This document shows, in pieces, positions 33,481 to 44,912 of a DNA stretch of 64,000 nt. A program made the position numbers and the translations under genes. Source of the DNA: Albugo candida (lineage: Eukaryota; Oomycota; Peronosporomycetes; Albuginales); NCBI GenBank assembly GCA_040437565.1, contig JBDOQK010000019.1, positions 434,001-498,000 of the forward strand. The letters are read 5' to 3'. The notes under the pieces are model-generated. The model did no database searches. It had not been told where the DNA came from and worked only from the letters and a program-made list of their open reading frames with translations. Position 1 is the first letter of the stretch. The number at the start of each line of letters is the position of its first letter.

Positions 33481-34132
33481 GGGAGCCGCTATGGCCACAG
33501 ACATTAATTCTCCGGCCTCAGACAATTGATCTAACCAATCACAGCTCACAAAATTTAATTGTTGCTAAGTACGCTAGCCAATCAGGTCACTTGCCTACTT
33601 TTGTACACGAGCTCATTCTGTTTCTTACGCTGTTTTTGTTGTATTGTTCTAGCGTAGGTACGTTTTTTTCTGATATCTGTACATGGTAGGTTAATAGTAG
33701 AGACTAAAGACTAGGATGTTGGAAAGGTGGCTGTTGCTGTTGAGAAAAATAAAAAATCGTTTTTTGAAAAGTTATTTATTGTTGGTTGATATAAATTCTA
33801 TTTTTAGAATTAAAAGTATCTAGTAATATAAGTACAACAGCATGGCTTCGCGCCGGTTGCCACTGGACATAGAGCTTTTTCTACAGGTAGGAAAAAAGGG
33901 ATATTATAAACTAACCTGTTCAAATACTTTCGGAAGGTTGTAATATGAGATCTTCCGGTTGATATGTTGAAAATGTCACCAGGTGGGGTTGGCTGCGCAA
34001 AAGATATAATTTTCATTTGCTGCTTCGCCAGTTCTGGCGTACTTAGCAACAATATAATTTTGTGAGCTGTGATTGGTTAGATCAATTGTCTGTGGCCGTA
34101 GTATTAATGTCTGTAGTCATAGCGCGGCTACC
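33481..34132. mobile_element. Mutator-like MITE with ~95-base terminal inverted repeats
   Basis: The 652-base element starts GGGAGCCGCTATGGCC and ends, on the opposite strand, GGTAGCCGCGCTATGACT. The inverted repeats stay alignable for about 95 bases, through ACAATTGATCTAACCAATCA to TTGCTAAGTACGC. It is flanked by 9-base direct repeats TTTGCAGAA (33472-33480) and TTTGTAGAA (34133-34141) with one mismatch. Long TIRs with a 9-base target duplication are the hallmark of Mutator-like elements. The interior holds only small frames (for example plus-strand ATG 33842, MASRRLPLDIELFLQ), so it cannot encode a transposase. It is inserted in the flank of the second coiled-coil unit, and the empty site corresponds to about 25175-25190 of the first unit. 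Confidence 0.8.
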
Positions 34133-34894
34133 TTTGTAGAAAAGTCATGGAAGTGAAATCATTTTGTTGTAGTAACACGATTAGAATGACACAAAGAAAT
34201 CAACGCATGGAATATAAATGCAGATACCTTATTTACTTAATCGCAGTTTGAGGCGTCATCGCCCGATACAAAAAGGGCGTGCTTTGTGATGAAAAGTTGG
34301 TAATCGAATGACGGATTATGGTATCAATTTATTTGCAGAGAGGATGAAACGAATATAACTATGATCCATCCACTCGGAAATAGTTCTTGTATGTGAGAAA
34401 GTAGCTTGAACCGTGAATACATTTGTTTGGTATCTGTGAAGGATTGTGAATTGTGACACGTTGAGTCTATGCTTTTGTAGACGGCCATGTTAGGCTTGAT
34501 GCACCGTATTAAATTTCTCTGCTAGAAGTGGGGTAAGTGACCGTCAGATATCTTGAGTGCTGTCCAGTCTTTCATTGTACAATATTCCAATCACATGACT
34601 CCGTGATGGAAGACAAATAAATTATCAAGTTGGTACATGAGAACAAAAGGTCTCTTTAATTTTGTGGGCTGAATTTCGATGCTATTACTTAATTCTTTTC
34701 ACGTCTATTTCATCTATTTGATGATTCTTAGTAAAGCGTGGTGCCCGACAAAGTAGCGATGAAGTCAGAAAGGAGCTTTGTCTTCTTCATCGACTTCAAA
34801 TCAACCCTACATTCTCCATGAAGAGTGCACCCTCTATTAATTGTATGGATCAGGCATCGTGCAACTTTGGTAGCGAATCCTGAGCTAACATTCG
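34133..34894. other. Intergenic, no gene seen
   Basis: The first 60 bases continue the homology to the flank of the first coiled-coil unit. The rest shows no convincing open frame on either strand. In particular, no continuation of the dynein heavy chain is found downstream of its stop at 34895. Confidence 0.5.
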
Positions 34895-37870
34895 TCACAG
34901 TAATTCCTTAGCTGCATTCGAACAAATACCTGCAATCATGTCCTTCAGGTCAAGGATCCCAAAGTCAATGAGATTCTGCATTGTGAAATGTATACCCGGA
35001 TACCATGCTCTACCCAATAAAATGAACACTTTCTCCCAATGCTGATCTTTTATACAGGTGCTTCCCAGCCCTGATAAGAAATCCAGCTTAATCTTCATAT
35101 CTGCGATATCATTTTTATAAAAATTGGTGACTTCCGACTTGATAGAGCTGTCAAAATCACATGCTTGCAAATAAGCGGCTGCAACTTGCTCCCTTGAGGC
35201 GACAAAGTCCAATTCCAGGAAGGACAAAGAGATTATGTTATTGTACAAACTTTGCCATACGTCAATGGCACTCCATAAAGCAAACAAAGTCGCCATTTGG
35301 TCTTGTGTAACTTGCAAATTTAAATAGACTGGAACAGATTGCGTGAATAATGCTTGATACTCACTATATTGTTTCGCTAGATCATCGTACTGCGTCAATT
35401 TCAACTTCAATGCCTCAAGCTGTATTTTCACTTGATTAGCATCATGATACTTGATGGGACTGGAGAATTGAGCGTCACGAAGTTGAGTGTTTACTTGTAT
35501 GACTTTTTCATCCAGACGTTCAATATTTTTATTCAATTGCTCAGACATTTCCTCCATCCGAGACTCTACATAAGCGTTGGCGGAGTCCATATCTTTTCTG
35601 CAGACTTCTTGTATGCCTCGTAGATCATCTAGCTGTACCATATCTTCGGAAGAAACACGAACACCATGATGAGCGAGAAGCCGGTATAAATCCTCCACGG
35701 CGTTCGTATTCTTGTGTAAAAGCTTTTGACTGTGTATGGCACTTCGTATACGCTGAACAAAAGTCGCAAATTCTCTGAGAAGAATGGGGCGCTGAACTAA
35801 GAGTTGAGTAAGCTGTTTGTACTCGTTGAGATTCTTCTTGCATCTTGTACGAGCCAAATCCCTGATCAAGCATTTTAACTCGTCTACCTTAGCACTGCAC
35901 GCTGGGACCAAGCTTTGTTTTAGCTTTCTTGACTCCACATGTAGGATTCCAATGGTGTGACCAACGCGCATCTTATCGAGTTCTTTTTCCCACTGAATAA
36001 GTTGCGCCATTTCAGCTTTCAATGATGCGACCGTGTGTGCCCGTTGAACGTACTCTTCTAGATTCCATGCCTTATCGTATTCGTAAATAGGCCGAATATT
36101 CTCAAAGGATTTGAGATACTCGAAAGCTTCTGCAAAATCTTGCAGCACTTTTCCAGTGATATCTTTCTGCGCAGTTTGAAAAAGAATGCTCCCAGTAACA
36201 ATGGTACCAACATCCGCTGTTTCGACTGTATTTTGTGCAACATAAGGCACAAAATGACGAAAGTGAAGGACCCGAGGTACAGAAGTAGCAGTAGTGACAA
36301 TATCGTTAGTCATTGATATCACAGTGTATTGAATTTGATCACTTGTTGGAGTAAGTCTCATGACGTCTTCTTCGTCGAAAAACATCGTAGTCTCGAAGAT
36401 CCCCGTCTTTCGAGTTTCTCTTTTCATTTCTTCAAGAAACATTCTGCATCTTTGAATGACCAGTTCTCCAATAGACTCAACGGTGATGAGATCGACCAAT
36501 TTGATCAAATCAGGTATCATCGAAGCCTCCTCAGCTGCTTGTTTGAGAGCCTTCTTCTCTTTCATCGCTTCTGACTTGAGATGAACGATTGATTTGGCCT
36601 TTTCACCCAGTAGAACATCTACGATAGGTGTGGTGCTGCTTTCAGGGGTCTTCTTGGCTTTCGCTGCGGCCTTCACATCCAAGCACACTTGGAAAAGAAT
36701 TGTTTGAAGCTTCTCGATACATGCTTCCAGCTCCTTTAGCGCTTCCATACGTTTCGTGGCTTGATGTTCAGCAAAAGAAATGTGGTCGTAAGTTTTCTGC
36801 AATTTAAGCTCCACAAAACTAACACTTTGAACCTCGACTGTCATCAAAGTCTTCACATTGATCAGGGGTCGAGAAAAAGACTTTTTTGCTAAGAAAAGCT
36901 TGCTCCTCAGTTTCTTTTGCTGATACCTGAAAATTTGTCGATGTGTTTGTGCAATCCATCCTGTGAAAGCTTTTCTCACGAGATAGAATTTAAAAAACCG
37001 GAATGAAGTTATTACATTGAATAAAGTGGATTCACGTATCCACTCGTCCAGGGCTATAAATTCGGAAGCTTCGCCCTCTTGTACGTGAACGAGTCCAGTG
37101 GAAGACATTGTGAAATATTCTGATTGCAGTTCATCAGGCTCAACAACTACGAGATCATAAGGTCGAAACATGATTGGATTGACTGCTTGTTTCAAGAAAA
37201 CGTGTTTGATCCTAGCCTGCGCTCCATTTTGGGCAAAGTATAGTATAGCATCCTCCACATTGTGAAAGACCATACTCGATTTCTTCTCGTGGATTTTCAA
37301 TGTATCATGATCACCTCGGTCGCTTCTGACTCCATTATGATCTCTTCGAGCCTGATCAGTTTTTTGAGGCGAAGTCTTTACCCTTTCATATGGTTTCGGT
37401 GAAGATACAGATTTCATTGTAGTCGAGTCGAGCGATTCGAGTAGAAAGCTGCGTGGGAATTTGCACTTTAAGGCATTGGCTGCCAACTTGACTTCACTGT
37501 TGTTCGGCGAGGTAGCAGTAAAGCGGGAATAGCCGGCATAATTCGTGTCTGGAGGGCGTCTTCTGTCGAAATGATCTGGACTTGAAGCTTTACCACCATG
37601 ATAAGCACTACACGGCTTTATTACTGAGCCTTTAGTCGTCTCCCAAATTGGGTATTTTCTCGACCCTAACTTTGAGATTATTTGAACAGAAGATTCTGTG
37701 GTCTCAGAAAGCAGAGCTGGCGATGAAACTGGTTGTCTTTTCAATTTTGTCTCATTGATAAATGCGACTTCATAATTACGTTGAAACGATAACGGTGACG
37801 ACGCTTTTTTGCCGTGGATTCTTCTAGTGGGAGATTCGGGAAATGACAACGCGATATTTTGTTGCTTCAT
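34895..37870 (-). CDS. Axonemal dynein heavy-chain tail, lacking the motor
   Basis: This is one intronless frame of 991 residues from the ATG at 37870. The region around residues 290-335 (FYLVRKAFTGWIAQTHRQIF) and the segment LFLAKKSFSRPLINV match inner-arm axonemal dynein tails. Coiled helices follow, and the last about 120 residues (LWSAIDVWQSLYNNIISLSF, STCIKDQHWEKVFILLGRAW, MQNLIDFGILDLKDMIAGIC) match the start of the dynein N-terminal region 2, the linker. A normal heavy chain runs for more than 4,000 residues with six AAA modules. This frame stops at TGA just after AAKELL, and no AAA sequence is found within the next 750 bases. It is either a truncated gene or a stand-alone tail. Confidence 0.75.
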   Translation of the reverse strand: MKQQNIALSFPESPTRRIHGKKASSPLSFQRNYEVAFINETKLKRQPVSSPALLSETTESSVQIISKLGSRKYPIWETTKGSVIKPCSAYHGGKASSPDHFDRRRPPDTNYAGYSRFTATSPNNSEVKLAANALKCKFPRSFLLESLDSTTMKSVSSPKPYERVKTSPQKTDQARRDHNGVRSDRGDHDTLKIHEKKSSMVFHNVEDAILYFAQNGAQARIKHVFLKQAVNPIMFRPYDLVVVEPDELQSEYFTMSSTGLVHVQEGEASEFIALDEWIRESTLFNVITSFRFFKFYLVRKAFTGWIAQTHRQIFRYQQKKLRSKLFLAKKSFSRPLINVKTLMTVEVQSVSFVELKLQKTYDHISFAEHQATKRMEALKELEACIEKLQTILFQVCLDVKAAAKAKKTPESSTTPIVDVLLGEKAKSIVHLKSEAMKEKKALKQAAEEASMIPDLIKLVDLITVESIGELVIQRCRMFLEEMKRETRKTGIFETTMFFDEEDVMRLTPTSDQIQYTVISMTNDIVTTATSVPRVLHFRHFVPYVAQNTVETADVGTIVTGSILFQTAQKDITGKVLQDFAEAFEYLKSFENIRPIYEYDKAWNLEEYVQRAHTVASLKAEMAQLIQWEKELDKMRVGHTIGILHVESRKLKQSLVPACSAKVDELKCLIRDLARTRCKKNLNEYKQLTQLLVQRPILLREFATFVQRIRSAIHSQKLLHKNTNAVEDLYRLLAHHGVRVSSEDMVQLDDLRGIQEVCRKDMDSANAYVESRMEEMSEQLNKNIERLDEKVIQVNTQLRDAQFSSPIKYHDANQVKIQLEALKLKLTQYDDLAKQYSEYQALFTQSVPVYLNLQVTQDQMATLFALWSAIDVWQSLYNNIISLSFLELDFVASREQVAAAYLQACDFDSSIKSEVTNFYKNDIADMKIKLDFLSGLGSTCIKDQHWEKVFILLGRAWYPGIHFTMQNLIDFGILDLKDMIAGICSNAAKELL

Positions 37871-38128
37871 TCTCGATGCAATTTTATGTCCCGTTTTAAA
37901 CGCCGTGAGGGAATTTTGTGTCAGCTATAAATATAAATCAATCCATCATGCACAAAACGAAATTCGTTGTGATTTAAATGATTAAGTCACGTGAAGCATG
38001 AGTAGAGTGATGCAGAGCATCAATGAAATAGATTATTTGGAATTGCTGTCTTGATTAATCAAAAATTTCAAATTCACTTGAAAGAAAGCTTCCATCAAAT
38101 TAGCTGTTATATAATTGGAGCAAATTCC

Positions 38129-39271
38129 ATGCATCGCCGGACGATTTGGGCTCGCATCATTGGGGTCATTTTTTTGCGATTGCTATATCAGTGTTCGACG
38201 AGAAATATTGCAATACGAAGTCAGAACGGTATAAAAGCGGACATATCAAGAGAACACATCGTCAAGCAGCTCGGTGATAAAATCCATGCTCTTGAACTTG
38301 TCCATGTGCACCCAATGACGCACTCAGATGCAAAAAAGGCACGCATTTTGTGCTGGGTCAACACGTATCATAAAAATCATGATTCAAGAATTGATGCAAT
38401 AAAGCGAACTTGGGGAAAGAAGTGTGACAAGATTCTTTTCATGAGTGATCAAGAGGATATAGTCTATAAGACTGTGCGAGTTCACGCTCCTCCATTCCAC
38501 AAAATGTCTTGGCAGAAGCACCGAGAAGCTGTGCGCGCTATACTTCGCGAAATTGACGAGAGGGATTTTGACTGGATATATAAATGTGATGATGATACTT
38601 TTGTCATCTTGGAGAATCTACGGCGATTATTACTTTCGCCCAGAATCAAGGCCATTACGTCAACAACACCTTTATTATTGGGCCATCGGATGACATTACA
38701 ATGGTATTGTCGCGTTTTGCTGTGCTTTTATGATCCGCTAATTGTGGGCTTTGACAGGTGGGAGCTGCACCGACCATTTATACCATTTGCAGCACAGAAA
38801 CGCGAACACGTCGAATTGATAATGAAAGTTGACAAAGCGACCAGAAGTAGAGGTGGTCTGTATTATACGCCTGGTGGCGGAGGATACGTTATGAATTGGG
38901 CGTATTTGAAATTGCTGGCTTCGTCACTCGATGAACCTCACTGCCTACCTCACGAGATTGTTCCTGATGATTGGGCAACTTCATTCTGTATGTTATTGCA
39001 CAACGTTTCTCCATCCGATACAAGAGATGAACTTGGAAGGGAGCGTTTCCATCAGTATGATCCAGAAATGTTATACTACGCTCCGCACGATGAAAAGGCT
39101 TTTGATCATTCAATCCGAAGCTCGATATATGAAGAGGCCAACTGGTTTTCTGATCACTATGGAATTGGTTGGAAGAACGGCTCCGATTGTTGCGCCGCAG
39201 ATTCTATAAGTTTTCATTACATCATTCCTCCTTTCATGGATATTATCTATGCGTACTATTACAACACATAA
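38129..39271 (+). CDS. Core-1 type beta-1,3-galactosyltransferase (GT31)
   Basis: GT31 enzymes transfer galactose in the Golgi; the T-synthase branch makes core-1 O-glycans. The single-exon protein starts at the ATG at 38129 (the frame upstream has only a TTG). A short hydrophobic segment, about residues 8-20 (IIGVIFLRLLY), is a type II signal anchor. Then come RILCWVNTYHKNHDSRIDAI, KRTWGKKCDKILF, YKCDDDTFVILENLRR with the DDD metal-binding motif, TPGGGGYVMNWAYLKLL, a segment IVPDDWATSFCML, and near the end GSDCCAADSISFHYI, which matches the C-C-x-x-x-x-I-S-F-H-Y motif of C1GALT1. All key motifs are present, so the enzyme looks intact. Confidence 0.88.
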   Translation: MHRRTIWARIIGVIFLRLLYQCSTRNIAIRSQNGIKADISREHIVKQLGDKIHALELVHVHPMTHSDAKKARILCWVNTYHKNHDSRIDAIKRTWGKKCDKILFMSDQEDIVYKTVRVHAPPFHKMSWQKHREAVRAILREIDERDFDWIYKCDDDTFVILENLRRLLLSPRIKAITSTTPLLLGHRMTLQWYCRVLLCFYDPLIVGFDRWELHRPFIPFAAQKREHVELIMKVDKATRSRGGLYYTPGGGGYVMNWAYLKLLASSLDEPHCLPHEIVPDDWATSFCMLLHNVSPSDTRDELGRERFHQYDPEMLYYAPHDEKAFDHSIRSSIYEEANWFSDHYGIGWKNGSDCCAADSISFHYIIPPFMDIIYAYYYNT

Positions 39272-39351
39272 GTGATTACGGCTATTATACTATCCTATAC
39301 CCACTATCACAATGCAAAAGTAATCACAATCAATACATTATTACAAATTCG

Positions 39352-39708
39352 ATGGCGAATCGAGTGGCCACATCATTTCGCCAAGCTGCAAAAAGTGGCG
39401 CCGCCACAAGAGAACTGATACTGAACAAATCACAAGATTTAGTTTGTAAGAATCTGATGTGTGAAAGAATTGGTGGAGCATGTGCGTGTCGCCTAGCACA
39501 TATTCTCACGTGCGTACCGAAGCTTACGCATCTTGATTTGTCCAATAATGGATTGGAAACGATCCCCGAGGCAGTATTTTCCTTGCAGGATTTGAGATAT
39601 TTGAATGTAGCTGATAATAAGCTGTCTTCCGTACCTCAAAATGTTGTGAAGCTCAAGTGTCTGGAACACTTGGACTTGAGTGGTAATCATCTCTCGGAGG
39701 TATTGTGA
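39352..39708 (+). CDS. Small leucine-rich-repeat protein
   Basis: The frame from the ATG at 39352 (118 residues) ends with three LRR units: LTHLDLSNNGLETIPEAVF, LRYLNVADNKLSSVPQNVV and LEHLDLSGNHLSEV. The N-terminal part is basic and ATREL-rich. The final LRR is cut right after its consensus core and the codons GAG|GTATTG form a possible 5' splice site, so one or more 3' exons may lie in 39713-39870. No such exon is obvious. It converges on the armadillo gene at 39873. Confidence 0.6.
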   Translation: MANRVATSFRQAAKSGAATRELILNKSQDLVCKNLMCERIGGACACRLAHILTCVPKLTHLDLSNNGLETIPEAVFSLQDLRYLNVADNKLSSVPQNVVKLKCLEHLDLSGNHLSEVL

Positions 39709-39872
39709 CGCGTCCTATCGCTGACTGGTACTTCCATGGTTGGAATCGGTGACCGTGATGTCGCGACGTCGATACGTGAAGAGAAAGAATAGAAAAGGAT
39801 AGGGGTGTTGCCATCGAGCAGGAGATGATATACTGTGAAACAAAAGCGTGAAAATGAACCCACTTCTTATTA

Positions 39873-42800
39873 TCATAGCTTCGGTAACACTAATTGCACC
39901 TCACTCAATGGCGAGGAAATAGACGGACGAGTTCGGCTTGTCTCACTGCGCTGAATGGATGGTCTCTTTTCATCTATTAGGCTTGTGATGCTCGCTCGTT
40001 GGATTTTCGACTCACGACGTGTGGAAGTCTCATCATCGATAGCCATTCTACTTCCTGCACGGGAAACACGGGTAGGTGACTTGCTTTTCACAGTTGTCGC
40101 TTGACGAAGCTCGAGTACAGTATCCTTATCGGCAAACAGAGAATCTTTAGAGCTTTCACTGGTTTCTGGGGCATGAATATTTAATAACTCCGAAATGGCT
40201 TGCGTAAGAGCACCAAAGTTGTTGTGATTTTCGGGTGCAGCTGGTATCGGATAAACTTTCTCTAGTTTGTATTTGCCGTCGTCAATCCTCATGGCACAAA
40301 AATCACCAGTAATGCTGTCTTGAATGGTTGCACCCAGCGCCGGTGTTGTGAATGGGCACAAATGCATGAATGTGCGAAGGTGAGAAGGTGATATGTCTAC
40401 TTCCTCGTCTAAAGGGCTTTGTAGCTTCCATGACATGCCGCATTGGTCCGGATAACTCAGTGTATTGCCGATCGGCAAGTACTTCCATGCAGCCAGCCGA
40501 ACGGGTGGTACGAGAGAAGGCAGCTTTGAGGCCACTAATTCAACGTGTTGAATTTTGGAGGGGCCAATGTCTACCATTGACAAAAGTGTCTGTATCAGTC
40601 CTGCTTCAATTTCACTCACGCCACCGACCCATTTTTCGTGTTGAAGGTGTTGTATGTGTGCGAGCCCAATTGCGCAAGCTGGAGCAACCTCGGAGGTGCA
40701 AACTCCGCATAATTCAATCAGAAGTCTGACGACTCCGTTCCCCACCATGCTTGATAATTCTGCATCATTCCGCATGACGATGTTATAAATTGTGATAACG
40801 CAGTTTTCATATGCACCAACAAATCCAATTGCAATGATTCCTCGAACAAGAAACAATATGCTATTGCCATCAATCAAGCTTAATGCTTCTGAGCAATAAG
40901 TTGACAAAGCTCTCAAAGTGAAAGAACAAAACCTTGCAATGTCAGGGCTTTGGCCAGTAGGCTTTGTCAGATTTTGATGAGTCAAAATAGACGCAACTAT
41001 ATCGACCGATCCTTCTTGCACAGCCACGGTCTGATGCTGCTCACATTGGACCAGTTGACTGATTGCGTAAGCGCACTGGACCATAGCTGGAATCGAGCAG
41101 TAGCTCGATAAAAGACGAAGTACTCGAATAGCCCCGTTTTCCACCAGCTCGATCCAATTCTCTGGGTCTTCAGACATCACGGACAAGATCTCAGCACACA
41201 TGTCAATGATGGTCAGAGGTAACTTTGTGCTAGTCGAAAGCATGTGCTGCATCCCGGCCACAATATCTGAACGAATAAGCTTCTTTCGCAACATTGTACT
41301 GCCTGCAAAGTTGTAGAGAACATACATGCACGCACTTTGTATCTCCTCCTCTTTACAGTTTAGGATGATAGCGACTACTTTCTGAAAAATGCCAGCTTCA
41401 TCCAAACGCTCGTGTAATGTTGCGATACGCGACATATTACACAAAGCATTTATGGCTAAAGTACTTTGCTGTCGATCGCTACATGAAGCCAGATCAAGCA
41501 AGCCTTTAGGCAGATTATTGGTGACCATAGCTTCGCAGTTTGACCCCTCTGACGATAAATTACTCAATGTAGCAGCGCAGTAAGATAGCGTTGATGTCAC
41601 CTTGCATTGAAGTAGCTTGGACACGGCAACTAAAGCCCCATTTTCAACCAGAGAAACCCTGACACGACTGGGTGATGACAAGTTCATTAGACAAGCGGCT
41701 AGAACTCGTCGCATTTCCTGATCACTGGATTCATTTTCACAGATTTTTGTCACAACTTGAGCAACATTGACCTCCATTAAGCATTCAAGCATTGTATGTT
41801 CACAAGATAAGTTATATAGAGCGTCGACGCAAAGAATCTGAATCCTTTTGCTATCGAGCCGCGAAAGTTTTATGAGTGCATATAGAACTCCATCTTTGAT
41901 GTGAGAGATTCGGTGTTCATCATGAGTCAGGAGATTATAAAGTGCGCACGCACAAATTTCTTTGGTGGTGGCGCTGTTAACCCGAAGAAGAGCATTGACT
42001 ATAAAATTTGGAACAGTTCCTTCGGTCCAAATGTGCCGAGTTCGCGTATTTTTTTCCATTGCTAAATTGCATAAAGTCGCTGCCGATCGAATCTGAACAT
42101 TTTCGTTTCCTGAGCGCATCATCGAAATGAGAGTCGGGAAGACCTCGGGTGTTTTTGAAAGTGCGGACCGAGAATTCTCTTTTGCTGCCAATTTGTAGAG
42201 TGCAATCGCGCAAGTATTGATTATGATGGTGTGCTGAGAAGTTGATAGGTCGATTAAGATCGATAGTACTGCAGTTTTCTCGAGTGCTTCACCGGCCAAA
42301 TTGCACGCTGCTGTGGCACAGCACAATAGTGTATCTTTGGTGATACTGTGCATTAGTTTACGAATTAGACGAACGCAGCCAATTTCTATAAAGTGCTTTC
42401 TGCATGAAGCGTCGAACGTCAAATTGGCCAAAATTGCCGCACACCAGCTGATAGCATCCTCGGTTCTATTTGTACGAGTAAACATTGCGATAAGTACTTT
42501 GATCAGAGTACTTTCGACAAGTTTTGCGGAGTGTCCTTCGGTGAAAGATAAATTGTAAAAGCAGCCAAGAGCACACTCTTGACTTCTTGGTAAAGCTAGC
42601 GGCATCTTGTCGTGTACGCCTCCGATTGCAGGAGATGTTGAATCGTCATCAATCTCAACACCATCTTTGTTAATGTTTGTCTTCCGTAGCAACCGAAGAA
42701 TTGAATTGATCACCGATTCGTCCATCAGATAAACATGGTACACAGAGCTGTGAGATATGTTCAAATATAAACTTGCGCATAGCTCCTTGGTTTTGTCATT

Positions 42801-44682
42801 TGACGTGGACGAAAGTACTGATAAAGCGGATAAGAAGTCGACTTGAATCAGTGCCGTACATACTTCATCAAAAGATACTAAATAACCAAGTGCCATCAGA
42901 GTATACTGCTGTGCAAGACAATCCCCGTCCTTGAACAGGCTGATAAAGAATGGAACAAGTTGTAGCCAGTACTTCAGCTGAGCTACGTTCCGTAATGTAG
43001 CAATGTTTGCTAAAATAAGAGCCACATTCTCCTGAACTATAATACTTTCGAATTTTGAAAGCTGTATACAATCCTGGATGAGATAATTATCAACCAGCCT
43101 TTGTATAGAGGATGAATTGGAAGAGATGTTGGCTAGTGTGATCGCGCAATGCTCGATAACTTGTACCTCCTTTTGTTTCAGTAAGACTTTGATCGTTTCG
43201 AGTACCTTAATATCACCGAGAGTTTCTAAATTAGAAGCGATACCAGAAAAGTTGCGAAGTGCCTGAGCAATGTTGATACTAAGCTCAAGATCTTTGCTTG
43301 AGTGGGACAAATAGAAAATAGTGTTTAAAACGTCTTCATCGAGAATTTTAGCTCTTGAGCCTGGAAGTACTGATAGATTGTACACGGCTAGTGCCGCAAA
43401 TCTCTTGTACTTCAGCTCCTCAATTTTGGCCATCTTGGTTAGGCTCTGCACGACTGAGTCAGGCACAGGTGATCCAGAAAAAGACGCAATATTTATAAGT
43501 GCCTTGATGCATGATTCTTTTGCCTCCATGTCAGATGAATTTAGCATTGATAGAATAGCCGAAGTGCATCCCTCTTGTATTAGACGATACTGACCATTTC
43601 TATCATGTGAAAATCGACAGAGCGCCATCGATGTATGTCGCCGTATTTCTTCGTTCTGAGACTTGACCAGTTCCATGAGTGTCAACAACACGCCATCATG
43701 AATCATTTTTGCACACAGGTCTAGATCACAAGTCAAGTTGAAAATCGCGACTGCACAGTACTTTTTCACCTCCAAATCATCCACAATAGCGAGACAAGAG
43801 ATTGCAAATAGACATCCTTCATTGACCATTTGCCTTTCGTTCCCTAGCACAGTGGTAAACTAGGAGAAAATGTTACTGATCTGATCCTAGTGATCCATCC
43901 AGGTCAAAATTACGTACATAGTATATTGTGAAAGCGCATTCTCTTTTTAGCGATATTTCACGTGCTGTACTACCAAGCACATGTTCTTCTAATACAGAAT
44001 TCTTTCTCAACCCAGAAGCATCGCTGATTTTGCCTTCGACTGAATGATCATACTGATCCTGATCAGGAAATAGATCGTCATTTCTCAAAGCTGATTTGGT
44101 GTTTTCTTCGGGTTTACTCAAACGAGAAGAGTAGATCATCCCATTTTCATAATCACCTCGCTGCGCAAATATATCTCCACTGTACATGTTGAAGACGTGT
44201 GTCGATGAGGGTCCTTCTGGTGATTTTGACACGCTTTTCGATATTGATCTGGTACGTGGCGATCCAAGAGAAAGAGAGTTGTTTCGATTCGGCGCAGTTG
44301 GAGAATGTGCAACTACTTCAGGAATGCTGTCTGCAAATTCTCCGATATCTCTTTCCTTGTTCATAGTTACGGATGTTTTTTGTTTGCCCTCGCGTTCTTT
44401 TCTTGCTTCAGTGTTGGTGTTAATATACGTGTGTAACGTTCGCACAAGATCGTCTCTTGTCGTATGGTTCTTCCAAAAGTTGCGCTGCCGATGTAAATTC
44501 CAATGCTTGACAAGATCCTTTAATTCTTCATAACGGATAGGTGCCGATGCTGGATCCCGATTTCTTGGAAATAGATTAAAGCGGGTCAAGTAGATGCGTA
44601 AAACGTCCAACTCTTTATCTCGTTCCAATTCTTCGAGAACTTCCATTGTATTTCGCGCATTTTGTGAGAGGTGATGGCTCAT
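39873..44682 (-). CDS. Large armadillo-repeat protein
   Basis: There are two exons, 44682-43918 and 43859-39873, separated by a 58-base intron (GTACGT...CTCCTAG) that keeps the frame and bridges YY|FTTVLGNERQM. The product is about 1,580 residues. Exon 1 is polar and Ser-rich after a helical start (LRIYLTRFNLFPRNRDPASA). Exon 2 is an almost unbroken ARM solenoid of roughly 25 units with cores such as KKYCAVAIFNLTCD, RRHTSMALCRFSHD, ELCASLYLNISHS, YCAATLSNLSSEGS and QSACMYVLYNFAGS. The last about 150 residues are Arg/Ser/Thr-rich. ARM arrays bind peptides. No catalytic domain is present and no specific partner can be named. It resembles the long ARM proteins common in oomycetes and other flagellated protists. 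Confidence 0.82.
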
Positions 44683-44912
44683 AAATTCCGTGTACGATAT
44701 ATCTGAACAAATCCGTCGTTACGTCACACTTGTGGCAAGTCAAAGCCCAAAGATAGATGTCTATGAAGGACCCTCTATTCAATCATAAAGTCACTTTCGT
44801 GGCAAGGATAGAACAACATTACAATATATGTATTCTAGCCTCATTCACTTCTTCACTTAATATTCCTTGAGCGAAAATATGAAGTGAGAGATGCTCTGTA
44901 TTTCTAAAGCTG
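44683..44912. other. Short intergenic region
   Basis: AT-rich spacer between the armadillo gene promoter and the 3' end of the G alpha gene. No features are recognised. Confidence 0.5.

Noticed and set aside
39873-43850. Armadillo gene starting at 43850
   Set aside because: The codon there is GTG; a 58-base GT-AG intron joins the frame in phase to an upstream exon with an ATG at 44682.
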